Numbered from the stretch's first letter, positions 16,824 through 25,888 are shown. The stretch: 63,655 bases of DNA from an uncultured Peptostreptococcaceae bacterium (GCA_905235115.1 CAJOKT010000007.1:1-63655); one strand, 5' to 3'. Translations and numbers: made by a program. Notes: a model not told the origin generated them from the sequence alone.

Positions 16824-17840
16824 ATGAGATCAAGAAAACTGATCGCTGTCGTCTCACTGATCCTGATCCTGTCCATGGTCCTTATGACCGGCTGCGGCGG
16901 AAAATCAGATGAGAACAATGAATCCGAAGAGACCTACACGATTTCGGAACCTATAAATGTAGCCGTAATGAACGGCCCTACCGGCATGGGCATGATCGAT
17001 CTTCTGGAAAACGAGAACTACAATATCGAGATCTACCAAGCACCTACCGATGCCCTTCCCAAGCTGATCTCCGGTGAGGTGGACGTGGCCTGCCTGCCCT
17101 CCAATATGGCGGCGGTCCTCTATCAGAAGACCGAAGGCCAGGTGGTTTGCGTGAGCCCCATGGTCATGGGGGTGCTCTCCATTCTGGGAAACGGGGCTGA
17201 AGTAACTGATATCCAGGACCTTAAGGGCAAGACCATCGTATCCTCCGGGCAGGGCGGTACCCCTGAATATGCACTTCAAGCTGTGCTTGAGGCTAACGGA
17301 CTCACCCTGGGCGAGGATGTTCAGGTAAGCTGGCTGGCTAATCACGCCGACGTGAATGCTCTGCTTCTCACCACCCCCGGCACCATCGCCATGGTCCCCG
17401 AGCCCTTCTGCTCTGTGGCACTTGCCAATGGAGGCGACTCCATCAGTAAGCTTTTCGACATGAACGACCTCTGGAACGAAGCTGTCGGTCAGGACTTCCC
17501 CATGGGCGTGCTGATCGCAAGGCGCGAGTTCGCCGAGAACAGATCCGATGATCTCAGGGCCATGCTCATCGACATCAAAGCTTCCATCGACGATGTGAAC
17601 ACCGCTTCCGATGAAGTGGCTCAGAAGATCGTGGACGCAGGCTTCCTCGGCGATCCCGCCATCGCAAAAGCCGCCATTCCCAACTGCAGCCTGTGCCTGT
17701 ACGCCGATGAGGAAGGCGACTGCAGTTTCGCAAAAGGCGCCGAGATCATGAAAGCCTTCAACGAAGCCATGTTCGGTATGAACCCCGCAGCTGTGGGCGG
17801 ATCCCTTCCCGGAGACGACCTGTACTTTACGGGCAGATAA
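16824..17840 (+). CDS. ABC transporter substrate-binding lipoprotein (NMT1/SsuA-like)
   Basis: The 338-residue protein has a lipoprotein signal ending in the lipobox LMTGC, with the lipid-bearing Cys at 24. The mature part matches the taurine/nitrate/thiamine-precursor binding family: NVAVMNGPTGMG, LISGEVDVACLPSNMAAVLYQK-type region, LKGKTIVSSGQGGTPEYAL and a late PNCSLC segment. The ligand cannot be deduced. It is a single-gene transcript with its own promoter and terminator. The only matching permease and ATPase in the window are fused in one gene at 24443-25888, in the opposite orientation, and may be its partners. Confidence 0.85.
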   Translation: MRSRKLIAVVSLILILSMVLMTGCGGKSDENNESEETYTISEPINVAVMNGPTGMGMIDLLENENYNIEIYQAPTDALPKLISGEVDVACLPSNMAAVLYQKTEGQVVCVSPMVMGVLSILGNGAEVTDIQDLKGKTIVSSGQGGTPEYALQAVLEANGLTLGEDVQVSWLANHADVNALLLTTPGTIAMVPEPFCSVALANGGDSISKLFDMNDLWNEAVGQDFPMGVLIARREFAENRSDDLRAMLIDIKASIDDVNTASDEVAQKIVDAGFLGDPAIAKAAIPNCSLCLYADEEGDCSFAKGAEIMKAFNEAMFGMNPAAVGGSLPGDDLYFTGR

Positions 17841-17861
17841 GTTTAACTGCATACAAAAAAC

Positions 17862-17938
17862 CCGCGGCATGAACTGACCTCCTCGAGTTAGATTTTTTGG
17901 TCTACCTTTTGGGGTCACCTCATGCAGCGGTTTTTTTT
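17862..17938. terminator. Bidirectional terminator built on an IS3-type end
   Basis: CCGC-GCATGA-TGACC on the left pairs with GGTCA-TCATGC-GCGG on the right, followed by eight T residues on the plus strand and by GGGTTTTTTG on the minus strand, so it can stop both the lipoprotein and the YgjV transcripts. The loop read on the minus strand (TGACCCCAAAAGGTAGACC, then TCTAAC, then GAGGAGGTCA) resembles terminal sequences of IS150-group insertion sequences, from memory of that family. No transposase is present. Confidence 0.7.
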
Positions 17939-17939
17939 G

Positions 17940-18449
17940 TTATTTCTCTTTAGCCGTCTTTATCACCGACACCGCGGTGGTGACCGCGATCACCGTGCTG
18001 GCCACGACCCCGACGTAGTTCATTATCACCCCGTTGAATACCGCGAAGAGGAGAGCGTTTACTATGAATGCGATCTTCAGGGCCCGCTCGTTATTCTTGA
18101 GTCTGAAGACTGCTAAGGAGTATTCCAGGTTGGCGATGATGGGCAGCCAACCCAGGATCCCCCGGTTGTTGAAAACTGCGCCAAGCACCACGCCGGCCAG
18201 GACCAGGGTCCACTCCAGGACCCTGCTCTTCACGTTTTTCATGGCTGCCAGGTTCCTGAACACCGCCACCACGTTCTGGACAGTGCTGCTGTAGCCCTTG
18301 AGGGCTATGGAACTGGCGCCGTAAAAAACCTGGCTGACGATCTGCACCGCCATTATCTCGCTGTGTTTTTTTCTGGTTCCGCTGATGGAGTCAGTTATCA
18401 TCGCGCAAAGGCTCAGCAGGTTGCCGATGATTATCGCTGTCTTTGTCAT
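17940..18449 (-). CDS. YgjV-family inner membrane protein
   Basis: The 169-residue protein has five or six hydrophobic helices and the layout of the YgjV family (early SLCAMITDSISG segment, central QNVVAVFRN, late GWLPIIANLEYSLAV). The function is unknown. I chose the ATG at 18449, with GGAG seven bases upstream, over the TTG two codons earlier. Confidence 0.78.
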   Translation of the reverse strand: MTKTAIIIGNLLSLCAMITDSISGTRKKHSEIMAVQIVSQVFYGASSIALKGYSSTVQNVVAVFRNLAAMKNVKSRVLEWTLVLAGVVLGAVFNNRGILGWLPIIANLEYSLAVFRLKNNERALKIAFIVNALLFAVFNGVIMNYVGVVASTVIAVTTAVSVIKTAKEK

Positions 18450-18529
18450 TCGCAAACTCCGGAATGTTCAAAATCAATTGGTTATTATTCTGAGAGCCAC
18501 CTCGTCGCTGATCAGCGTCTGGCCTCCCA

Positions 18530-20986
18530 TTACGGTGCAGCGCACCGCTTGTGCGGGCCGTAACTCTCGTACTCAGGGACATACTCACCGGTATACGTCA
18601 CCACTTCCGACGGTTCGCTGATGCCGTAATCGTTGTAGGCCACGATCCACCATTTGTTCACCGCCTCGTGATCGGCATCCTGCCAACTAACGTGGGTATC
18701 GGTGTAGGTGCGGCTGTTGGGAGCTTTCCTGACAAGCTTGTCTTTTGTGTATTTCGGATAGTCCTCATCCTCTGCACCATCGCACTCATGGTAGATGTTC
18801 CAGCCGTCAGTCCTGTACTCTCCGCCTATGGTGCTGTAGATGTAGAAGCCCTTGACTTCTCCTCCGGTCTTTGCGGGAGTCCAGTTGAGCACCACAGCAT
18901 ATTCGGAGATCGCGGCTGTCAGGGTGGGTGCGCCGGGTCCCTTGGGTATGTCAGAATTCGTCGTTGGCCTGGTGTCGCGGATGAAAACATAGTCCCTGCT
19001 CTTCATCACCGTGCCGGTATCGGTGTACTTCCACTCCAGGTGGTATACATAGGTGCCATCCTCCGTTGGGGTATCCGTGAACACCTCGGTATACGTATCT
19101 GCCGGCTCATAACTTTGCATGAGGACACCGTTCCTGTATACGGCAGTGCTGTTTTCGGGCAGCCTGTAGAACTTGAGTGTTGGTGTGGTGCCGTTCTCTA
19201 TGTGGAACTCAACATATTGGTCGGACCTGTACATCACCTCTGTGCTGCCTCGTTTAGGCGTGGTGACCGTGAAGGTGTAGGGCTTGGTCTTATCCCCATA
19301 GTAGTTGATGCCCACCACTGTATACGTATAGGTATGCTCAGGCAGCGTGTCGTGGTCCTCCCATCCGTCGTCAAAGTTCACGTGGCTGGCCACCTGCACA
19401 CCGTCTCTCCAGATGTCCATAAGGTCAGGTTCAGGGTATCCTGACACGTCGTAATTGATCTTGAGGATGTCTCCTCCGTCCTCGGTCCAGATGACCTGGT
19501 GGCTTACGATCTCCGGCTTCGCCGGCAACGCCTCGCACTCAGATATGCCGCTTAAGTAACCTTCCGTGCCGTCCACCGCAACGCAGGAGATCTGCCAGTT
19601 GTACTTGATGTACGGCTCGCTGTCCACGCGCATGATCCAGCTGTAGTCCGAGGTGTAGTAGTCCTCCACCACAGTTTCACGGTCCACCTGGTAGAAAAGC
19701 TTGCCGTTTCTGTAGATGTTGAAATGATCAACTGTATCTTTTCCGCTGAGATCGGAAACGAAAGGATCCTCCTCGTCCAGTTCCCACTCGAGCTCGATGT
19801 AACCGGCCTCTTCATACGAATAGACTATCGGTGCCAAAAGCTTGATGGCAAGAGATCCGTCAGGCGTGGCAGAGGCAGTATCGCTGGGATATCCGGTGTA
19901 TGGCCCCAGACCGTACGTATTGTTGGCATAGGCGGCTATCACAAAATACGAGTATGTGCTGCCGTTCTCCACGGTGGAATCTACATACTTGGTGCCCTCT
20001 CTGGAGTGGATCTGTCCCACATACTCGTAGAGCGTATAGTCCAGATCCTTCCAGTTGGTCACGGTCTCTGCGCCGTCTCTTCTGTAGACCTGATAGTAGA
20101 CTGAATCCTCCAGTTCAAGCTGGTTCCAGTTCAGTTCCACCATACTGTTTCCCGGTGTGGCTGTAAGTCCCGTGACCGCCGGAGGCAGATTGGGGTTGGT
20201 ACCTGTAAGTTTTACGGTGATCGGAATGGTGACGATCCCTCGATCAGGATCGTTATCCACCGCACCGTTATTTACCGTCACCTTGGCCGGAATCGTTTCC
20301 AGCCTGACTTCTCCGTTGTATGTCCCTTCGATCATGTAGAAGTGGCAGAGATGGATGCCTATCTCACCAATGGCTCCCGGACCTATGGAATACAAAACAT
20401 TGCTCTGACTCGATGTCTGAGAGAATCCCGCGATCGTTCCGTAGGACTGCTGGACCAGGCCGCCGGTATTGACCACATCAGGCATATACATAAGATCCGG
20501 CACAGATCCTGTTTGTGGATCTGCCGCAGTGGATGTGTTCTTTATGCCGAATGTCACGAACTTGTTTCCGCTCTCCCATGTACCGTCCATCTGAGACAGA
20601 TCGATGGTGCCCAGATCTATGGTATTCCTGGGTGTGACTGTGTAGTTGGACTGATTGAAATCTCCCACCGTGGCAGTCACCTCGGGATCGTAGACGGTCA
20701 ATGTGATGGGGATCTTTTCAGTGTAGATGTCCGTTATCTCCCTGCGCTTGGTGACAGTGGTCCACCCATCCTCGTAAATGAAGTCATAATACTGCTCTGT
20801 AGCGCCGATCCTGATGTAATCATTGTAGGTCCCCGCTGTATAGACGGGATCCGAGTACTTGTTCGGTCTGGTGGACACGCCGAGCCAGAACGCAGCCGTG
20901 ACAGTCTCGGAAGAAGTGTTCTTCAGTTTAAGCGCAACATATGTCTGCCCCTTGGTGGGAACGTAGACGTTCAGCGGGCCGTTCAC
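18530..20986 (-). CDS. Fibronectin type III repeat protein, probably the body of a broken exported gene
   Basis: The 818-residue frame has no signal peptide of its own. Its first third is made of beta-rich repeats, followed by at least four fibronectin-III-like modules (PPAVTGLTATPGNSMVELNW, a second starting LAPIVYSYEEAGYIELEW, then a third, and a last with APTLTAAISEYAVVLNWTP). Tyr and Trp pairs and GTYNDY-like turns suit an extracellular adhesin or glycan-binding protein. The only start available is a GTG at 20986 without a ribosome site. The frame opens after a TAA at about 21054. Downstream, a different frame encodes a natural-looking C terminus ending at 18474 (MGGQTLISDEVALRIITN). I therefore see it as the middle of a frameshifted gene. 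Confidence 0.7.
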   Translation of the reverse strand: MNGPLNVYVPTKGQTYVALKLKNTSSETVTAAFWLGVSTRPNKYSDPVYTAGTYNDYIRIGATEQYYDFIYEDGWTTVTKRREITDIYTEKIPITLTVYDPEVTATVGDFNQSNYTVTPRNTIDLGTIDLSQMDGTWESGNKFVTFGIKNTSTAADPQTGSVPDLMYMPDVVNTGGLVQQSYGTIAGFSQTSSQSNVLYSIGPGAIGEIGIHLCHFYMIEGTYNGEVRLETIPAKVTVNNGAVDNDPDRGIVTIPITVKLTGTNPNLPPAVTGLTATPGNSMVELNWNQLELEDSVYYQVYRRDGAETVTNWKDLDYTLYEYVGQIHSREGTKYVDSTVENGSTYSYFVIAAYANNTYGLGPYTGYPSDTASATPDGSLAIKLLAPIVYSYEEAGYIELEWELDEEDPFVSDLSGKDTVDHFNIYRNGKLFYQVDRETVVEDYYTSDYSWIMRVDSEPYIKYNWQISCVAVDGTEGYLSGISECEALPAKPEIVSHQVIWTEDGGDILKINYDVSGYPEPDLMDIWRDGVQVASHVNFDDGWEDHDTLPEHTYTYTVVGINYYGDKTKPYTFTVTTPKRGSTEVMYRSDQYVEFHIENGTTPTLKFYRLPENSTAVYRNGVLMQSYEPADTYTEVFTDTPTEDGTYVYHLEWKYTDTGTVMKSRDYVFIRDTRPTTNSDIPKGPGAPTLTAAISEYAVVLNWTPAKTGGEVKGFYIYSTIGGEYRTDGWNIYHECDGAEDEDYPKYTKDKLVRKAPNSRTYTDTHVSWQDADHEAVNKWWIVAYNDYGISEPSEVVTYTGEYVPEYESYGPHKRCAAP

Positions 20987-21082
20987 CGCCTGGAGCGGGT
21001 AGCTGTCGGCGGTGTAGGTCTCGAAGTCCAGCCCCCAGATGGGAGGCGGGTTCTTAAGGATGCCCTGTCTCTTCGGAGCGTC

Positions 21083-21286
21083 TTACGCTTCCTTCGCGGC
21101 AGCTGCTGCAGCCCCCGCGATCAGGTCAGGCGCCGGATCCACCGATCCAAGTCCCTGTGCCGGAGCTTCCTCTGCATCGTCAGCGTAGATCTGCCCCTGT
21201 ATGCCCGTCACGCTGAAGCTCATGACCATCCCCAGTATCAACAAGATCACTGCGGTCCTCTTCAATATGTCAGATCTCTTTTTCAT
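21083..21286 (-). CDS. Signal-peptide fragment of the broken fibronectin-III gene
   Basis: The ATG at 21286 has GAGGG eight bases upstream and encodes 67 residues: KKRSDILKR, a hydrophobic core, and a probable cleavage site after YADD-preceding QIYA, then an Ala-rich stretch ending KEA and TAA. Past the stop, the same frame continues with a plausible linker (DAPKRQGILKNPPPIWG) up to about 21040, where the reading shifts into the frame of the fibronectin protein. Thus both a nonsense codon and a frameshift separate the export signal from the body. It could also be a stand-alone secreted peptide. Confidence 0.6.
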   Translation of the reverse strand: MKKRSDILKRTAVILLILGMVMSFSVTGIQGQIYADDAEEAPAQGLGSVDPAPDLIAGAAAAAAKEA

Positions 21287-21396
21287 GGTATTTCCCTCTT
21301 CCAAGGCAGCAGCATTGCAAAACACTCCGCCCTATAGTTCAATGGGATAATTGTTTTTTTGTACGCCAAAAAGAGACATCTCTGTCTGTCACCTGA

Positions 21397-21426
21397 ATTA
21401 TACCATTACAGCAGAAGAACTGTCTA
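21397..21426 (-). promoter_or_regulatory. Promoter of the fibronectin-III region
   Basis: On the minus strand TAGACA (21421-21426) and a perfect TATAAT (21397-21402) are 18 bases apart. Transcription would begin near 21390, giving a leader of about 100 bases before the ATG at 21286. The leader contains a short AGACA/TGTCT stem followed by CTTTTT, which could attenuate. Confidence 0.55.
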
Positions 21427-21472
21427 CAACAACACAAAGCCAGCCCTCCCACCTTGTCCAAAAAACCAAAAA

Positions 21473-21726
21473 GCCGCCTGCATACCCTGAGGAGGTTTCC
21501 GCAGCGCCGGTACTTAGCACCCGTCAAGCAGTAATGATCCAGCTGACGACAGGCAGCATAGGTGTAAAAATAACAGCTGCAGAAACAAATTTACTTGTTT
21601 CTGCAGCTGATGTTTTTAAGCCTATAAGGTTGTGAAACAACCTGGATCATTACCCGGCGTCGCGGTCGCTTAGCACCGCTGCGCGAGGACTGAGCGAGAG
21701 CGGCCTCCTTGGGATATGCAGGCGGC
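21473..21726. repeat. Imperfect 250 bp inverted repeat
   Basis: GCCGCCTGCATA (21473-21484) is matched by TATGCAGGCGGC (21715-21726), and TAATGATCCAG (21532-21542) by CTGGATCATTA (21642-21652); intervening parts match loosely (GAGGAGG facing CCTCCTT). A direct repeat CTTAGCACC also occurs in both arms. The right end reaches the stop codon of the transporter gene. No coding capacity is apparent inside. Confidence 0.7.
21574..21616. terminator. Strong bidirectional hairpin
   Basis: A perfect 15 bp stem (CAGCTGCAGAAACAA facing TTGTTTCTGCAGCTG) around a short loop at 21574-21609, followed by ATGTTTTT on the plus side and TTATTTTTAC on the minus side. It is the likely terminator for the minus-strand ABC operon that ends at 21726, about 115 bases upstream. 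Confidence 0.7.
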
Positions 21727-23297
21727 TACTCTCTTTCCACTATCCCCTGGAGGATCTTTTCCTTGGACCTTCGCTTCGGATCGATGGAGAACTCCACACG
21801 GTTCACTATCCTGACCAGGACAGCCTCCATGACGAAGTACATCACGGCCACCGCGATCAACGCGAAGAAGGGATCGTAGGTCCTGCTCCTCACCAGGTCG
21901 CCCATCTTGGTGAGATCCATTACCGCAATGTAGCCCACGACCGATGTCTCCTTGATGAGAGATACCACGTTTGACTTGTAGATCGGCAGGAAATGCCTGG
22001 CAGCCTGAGGCAGCAGTATCTTGAAGAAGCTCTGGGTATCACTGTAGCCCAGTGCCCTGGAAGCCTCTGTCTGGCCGATGGGTATGGCTCCCATGCCCAC
22101 CTTAAGGTTGTTGTAGACTCCGCAGCCGAATATCAGCGAGAAGCCCAGGATGGATATTATGGTTCCGCTCAGGTGCGAATTCCCGAATACTATGAAGGAA
22201 AGTATCATCAGGAACACTACTGTGGGTATGCCTTCGATGAACCAGTCCACCGCGCCCGTCAGAGCGTTTGCTGCCTTGTTGCCGTGGCGGCAGGCCATGT
22301 AGGCCGCGAATCCCAGAAGCGTGCCCAGAATCACCGACGAGACGGTGATGGCCAGGGTGCGGAGCAATCCTTCAGCGAAAAGCTTCCAGCGCTCCTCCTT
22401 GATGAAGGTCTTGTAGAAGCTGTTCTCAAGCTTCTCGATCAGGCCCATGTTGCGGGTGTCCTCGCCTTCCAGGACGAAGATGATGTCGCAGACGTAGTAA
22501 GGGTCGCTCAGGACAGAATTCTCAGCCCTTTCCTCGTCCACGACGATATTCATTCCGAAGTCGTACTTGCCGGAGATGCAGCCCGGGGCGATGGAGTCGA
22601 ACTCCATGGACTTGAAGTCCCACTGGTATCCGTAGGCCGCACAGAAGTTCATCATGAACTCCACGTCGTAGCCTGAGAACTCGCCGCCGCTCTCGAAGGA
22701 GAAAGGCTCATAGCCGCCTTCGATGGCTATGATGACGGAGCCGTTCTCACCGGTGGTCTCCGGTACGCTCTCTATCTTGCAGGTGTTGGGGTCCCAGTTT
22801 TTGACCCAGTAGTCGTACAGGGCATCCAGCCATCCGGACTCCTTGCGGTCCGCTATGAATTCCTGGATCTGTGAGAACAAAAGATCCTGCCTGTCATTGT
22901 TACCCACGATGACAGCGAACTCGCACTGCCCCACTGCCTCCTCAAGCCTTACCAGCTCGGGATGCTCATATCTCTGGGCATAGTAGCCCACCTCCTCTAT
23001 GAGGTAGGCGTCGATCTTGTTGTTCTCAAGGGCCGGGATCATGTCGTTGGGCAGCTTGTAGTACAGCCACTCCTCGTCCTCAAGTTCATCCTTGATCAGA
23101 TCCTCGTAGAGGACGCCGGTCTGGACTCCCAGCCTTTTACCGTTGAGCTGTTCGATGGTGGTGATGCCGTTCAGGGCAATGTTTTCAGGCTCCCCGTCTT
23201 CTGCATATACCGCAAAACACGGCAGCGCTCCGGTCATGACTGTGAAAGCCATGACCGCGAGAAGGAGGAACGATACTAAACGCATAGTCTTCATCAT
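21726..23297 (-). CDS. Fused substrate-binding and permease protein, polar amino acid ABC transporter
   Basis: The 523-residue protein has a signal peptide (about 1-32), a first SBP_bac_3-like segment (about 42-170, including LNGKRLGVQTG), a second partial one (about 185-285, including GYEPFSF and FSGYDVEFM), and a His/Glu/Gln-type permease from about 305, with the EAA-like loop EASRALGYSDTQSFFKILLPQA near 415. Binding domains fused to permeases allow capture without a separate lipoprotein. The ATG overlaps the stop of the upstream ATPase (ATGA). It ends the four-gene operon that starts at 27114. Confidence 0.88.
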   Translation of the reverse strand: MMKTMRLVSFLLLAVMAFTVMTGALPCFAVYAEDGEPENIALNGITTIEQLNGKRLGVQTGVLYEDLIKDELEDEEWLYYKLPNDMIPALENNKIDAYLIEEVGYYAQRYEHPELVRLEEAVGQCEFAVIVGNNDRQDLLFSQIQEFIADRKESGWLDALYDYWVKNWDPNTCKIESVPETTGENGSVIIAIEGGYEPFSFESGGEFSGYDVEFMMNFCAAYGYQWDFKSMEFDSIAPGCISGKYDFGMNIVVDEERAENSVLSDPYYVCDIIFVLEGEDTRNMGLIEKLENSFYKTFIKEERWKLFAEGLLRTLAITVSSVILGTLLGFAAYMACRHGNKAANALTGAVDWFIEGIPTVVFLMILSFIVFGNSHLSGTIISILGFSLIFGCGVYNNLKVGMGAIPIGQTEASRALGYSDTQSFFKILLPQAARHFLPIYKSNVVSLIKETSVVGYIAVMDLTKMGDLVRSRTYDPFFALIAVAVMYFVMEAVLVRIVNRVEFSIDPKRRSKEKILQGIVERE

Positions 23298-24403
23298 TTC
23301 TCATCCTCCCATCTGTATTCGATCAGGGTGTGGTTGTCGTACCACTTGCCCGAATTCTCCAGTACCTCGTCCACCATGGATGTGGTGGGCTCCTCTAAGA
23401 TCGACATGAAAAGCGCATTGTCCGATGTGGAAGGATCGTAGTGTGTCCCCGCGTATTTGAACTCCAGGGAAAGCACATCGCTCTTCTCGGAATAATCGAT
23501 GGAGCAGTAGATGTTGGGCTCCTCATCGTTCAGGAAAAGATTGTTGACGCAGATCTCCTCCAGGGCGATCTGGACCTTGGAAATACGTTCGTTCTCGATC
23601 AGAAGTTTCTCCGCGTAGGGCTGGAGCTCCTCGTAGACGGTCTCGAAGTTGAAGTCCCTGCTCTCGATCCTGTAGCTTAAGGTGCTCATCCTCTTCACGA
23701 AGCGCCTGGTCTTGTCCTTTCTGGGATTGTTGAAGATCTCCTTCGGTGTGCCCTCTTCATAGATGCTGCCGCCGTCCATGAAGAATACGCGGTTGGCGAT
23801 CTTCTTTGCGAAATCCATCTCGTGGGTGACGATCATCATGGTTCGGCCGGTCTTTGCGATCATGCGTATGATGGACTGGACCTCGCCTATCATTGAGGGG
23901 TCCAGAGCGCTGGTGGGCTCGTCGAAAAGGATTATCTCGGGATCCATTGCCAGGGTGCGCGCTATGGCGATTCGCTGCTGCTGCCCGCCGGAAAGTTCGT
24001 CCGGATAGTTCAGCGCCTTGGCGTAGAGACCGACCTTGTCCAGAAGATCCATGCCCTTGTCATAGGCCTCCTGGCGGCTGCGCCCCAGAAGGGTGATCTG
24101 TGGATTCATGATGTTCTCTATGACTGTCAGGTGACCGAAAAGATTGAAGGACTGGAACACCATACCCATTTTTTTGCGGACCCGGTTGATGTCGCACCTG
24201 GGATCGGTGATGTCCTCTCCGTCCACTATTATCTGGCCGGAGGTCGGCGTCTCCAAAAGATTGATGCACCTTAAGAAGGTGGACTTCCCGGTACCCGACG
24301 GTCCGATGACCGCAATGATGTCACCGTCGTTGATGGTGACAGAAAGATCTTTCAGAGGAGTCACCCCCTCATACTCTTTCGTAAGATTTCTGATCTCGAT
24401 CAT
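23294..24403 (-). CDS. Amino acid ABC ATPase with a C-terminal GHKL-like domain
   Basis: Residues 1-240 are a GlnQ-type ATPase: Walker A GPSGTGKS (34-41), Q-loop [10 protein letters not shown], signature [16 protein letters not shown], Walker [13 protein letters not shown] and the switch histidine in VTHEMDF. An extra 120 residues follow. They contain [11 protein letters not shown], which resembles the N-box of RsbW/HATPase_c_2 anti-sigma kinases (LxxEExxxN), then alternating strands and SILEEP. The usual length of this ATPase family is about 245 residues, so the tail is a real addition. It could bind ATP for signalling or be a degenerate remnant. AAAGG precedes the ATG by eight bases. Confidence 0.85.
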   Translation of the reverse strand: MIEIRNLTKEYEGVTPLKDLSVTINDGDIIAVIGPSGTGKSTFLRCINLLETPTSGQIIVDGEDITDPRCDINRVRKKMGMVFQSFNLFGHLTVIENIMNPQITLLGRSRQEAYDKGMDLLDKVGLYAKALNYPDELSGGQQQRIAIARTLAMDPEIILFDEPTSALDPSMIGEVQSIIRMIAKTGRTMMIVTHEMDFAKKIANRVFFMDGGSIYEEGTPKEIFNNPRKDKTRRFVKRMSTLSYRIESRDFNFETVYEELQPYAEKLLIENERISKVQIALEEICVNNLFLNDEEPNIYCSIDYSEKSDVLSLEFKYAGTHYDPSTSDNALFMSILEEPTTSMVDEVLENSGKWYDNHTLIEYRWEDEK

Positions 24404-24442
24404 TAGTCAAACCTTTCCTGAAATCGCAAAAAACTCACTTTT

Positions 24443-25888
24443 TTATAACCTTATCTCCCTGTCGAAGAGCCTGTCCGCCAGGTCTTCGTCGTGAGTGATC
24501 AGTATCACTGTCCTGAAGAGGAAACTACCCTCCTCCTCTCCCGAAGGATCACGCTTGAACTCTCCGTAGAGCCTTTGGATAAGCCTGTCCTTCGTATCCT
24601 GATCCAGTCCTCTGAAGGGCTCATCCAGGATCAAAACATTCCCGCCGTAGAGCATGGTCCTGCCCAGGGCTGCCCGGTGGGCCATTCCCCCGGAAAGCTC
24701 CTCCGGCATCATCTGGAGAGCGTCCCTGATCTCCAGTTTTTCAGCCATTTCCAGAAGGTCCTCCATGGGGTTCTCATGGAGATTGGATCCCACCATGGAA
24801 AGGAGCATGTTGTCCCTCACATTGAACCATGGAAGGAGCCTGTCCTCCTGGAAAAGATAGGCAGCTCTTATCCTGCCGGTGCCGTAGGTGATCTCTCCGG
24901 AGTCGGGCTGCTCCAGTCCCTCGATCATGTCCGCCAGGGTCGTCTTGCCCTTGCCGGAAGGCGCCAGCACCGCCGTGACTCCGGGCCCGAAAGAGGCGTT
25001 GAAGCCGTCGAACACTTTGACGCTGTCGCCCTCGGTGTTCACGTATGTTTTGCTTATATCCTTAAGCTCTATGAGGCAGACGCCGTAATCCAGGCTGCTC
25101 TCTCTGGGGGAGTTTCCAGCTGCCCTCTCAAGGGCTCTCGAGAGCCTCCCGGTGTGAAGATCTGTGAGCCTGTCCACCCCCTGTTCCAGAAGCAGGCTCA
25201 GCACGATGAGCACCACCATGTAGGCAAAAAGATCCGCAGTGTTCAGATAGTACTTGGAGTTCAGCATCTCGTAGCCTATGGAATGGCCGGGAATGGCCAG
25301 GACCTCCGAGGCTACCACCACCTTCCAGCTCATGGCGGCGATGAGGCTCATGGACGTCTTTATGGACTGGTTCAGTGCGGGCATGATGATGAACCTTATC
25401 ATCTTAAGTCTTGGCAGACCCAGGGTCCAGCCCAGTTCCAGCTGTTTGCGGTCCAGGGATATGATCCCGTTGTACATGTTAGTATATACGATGGGAAAAC
25501 ACATGAGGAAGCACACCACCACCGCCACCCAGTCGGATCTCACCACCAGGATCACATAGATGATTATGGCCATGACCGGAATGCTCTTGAAGAAGTTCAC
25601 AGGCACCCTGAGGAAGTCCCTCACAATGTCATTACGGGAGCTCAAGGCGGCAGCAGCCACCCCAAGCACAAAAGATATCAGTATGCCCAGTATGACCCTG
25701 AAGCCCGTCCATGCCACATCCAGCCAGAAGTCTCCGGTGACCATCAGTCTCAGAAGAGCCCTCACAGTGGCCCCTGGGCTTGGCAGTATGAATTCGCTTC
25801 CCAAAAAATACGAAGCCAACATCCAGATGACTATCCAGATGACCGCCATTATCCATCCTTCTGATTTTCTGTTCTTGAACAGTTTCAT
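24443..25888 (-). CDS. Fused permease and ATPase of an SsuBC/TauBC-type ABC transporter
   Basis: Residues 1-250 form a permease with six helices and an EAA-type loop (ELGWTLGLPRLKMIRFIIMP, about 151-170). Residues 270-481 form an ATPase with Walker A APSGKGKTT (309-317, first Gly replaced by Ala), signature LSGGMAHRAALGR (398-410), Walker B VLILDEPFRGLD and HDE. Permease and ATPase of nitrate/sulfonate-type systems are normally separate. Its ATG overlaps the stop of the upstream unknown gene by four bases. No binding protein is adjacent; the lipoprotein at 16824-17840 is of the matching type. Confidence 0.88.
   Translation of the reverse strand: MKLFKNRKSEGWIMAVIWIVIWMLASYFLGSEFILPSPGATVRALLRLMVTGDFWLDVAWTGFRVILGILISFVLGVAAAALSSRNDIVRDFLRVPVNFFKSIPVMAIIIYVILVVRSDWVAVVVCFLMCFPIVYTNMYNGIISLDRKQLELGWTLGLPRLKMIRFIIMPALNQSIKTSMSLIAAMSWKVVVASEVLAIPGHSIGYEMLNSKYYLNTADLFAYMVVLIVLSLLLEQGVDRLTDLHTGRLSRALERAAGNSPRESSLDYGVCLIELKDISKTYVNTEGDSVKVFDGFNASFGPGVTAVLAPSGKGKTTLADMIEGLEQPDSGEITYGTGRIRAAYLFQEDRLLPWFNVRDNMLLSMVGSNLHENPMEDLLEMAEKLEIRDALQMMPEELSGGMAHRAALGRTMLYGGNVLILDEPFRGLDQDTKDRLIQRLYGEFKRDPSGEEEGSFLFRTVILITHDEDLADRLFDREIRL

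Noticed and set aside
21326-21365. tRNA-like segment (CCCTATAGTTCAATGGGATAA)
   Set aside because: It resembles an acceptor end and D-arm, but no anticodon arm, T-arm (GGTTCRA) or 3' acceptor partner follows.
24491-25864. 457-codon open frame antisense to the permease-ATPase gene
   Set aside because: Its translation is rich in His, Gln and Gly without domains. It is a codon-bias shadow of a clearly coding frame.
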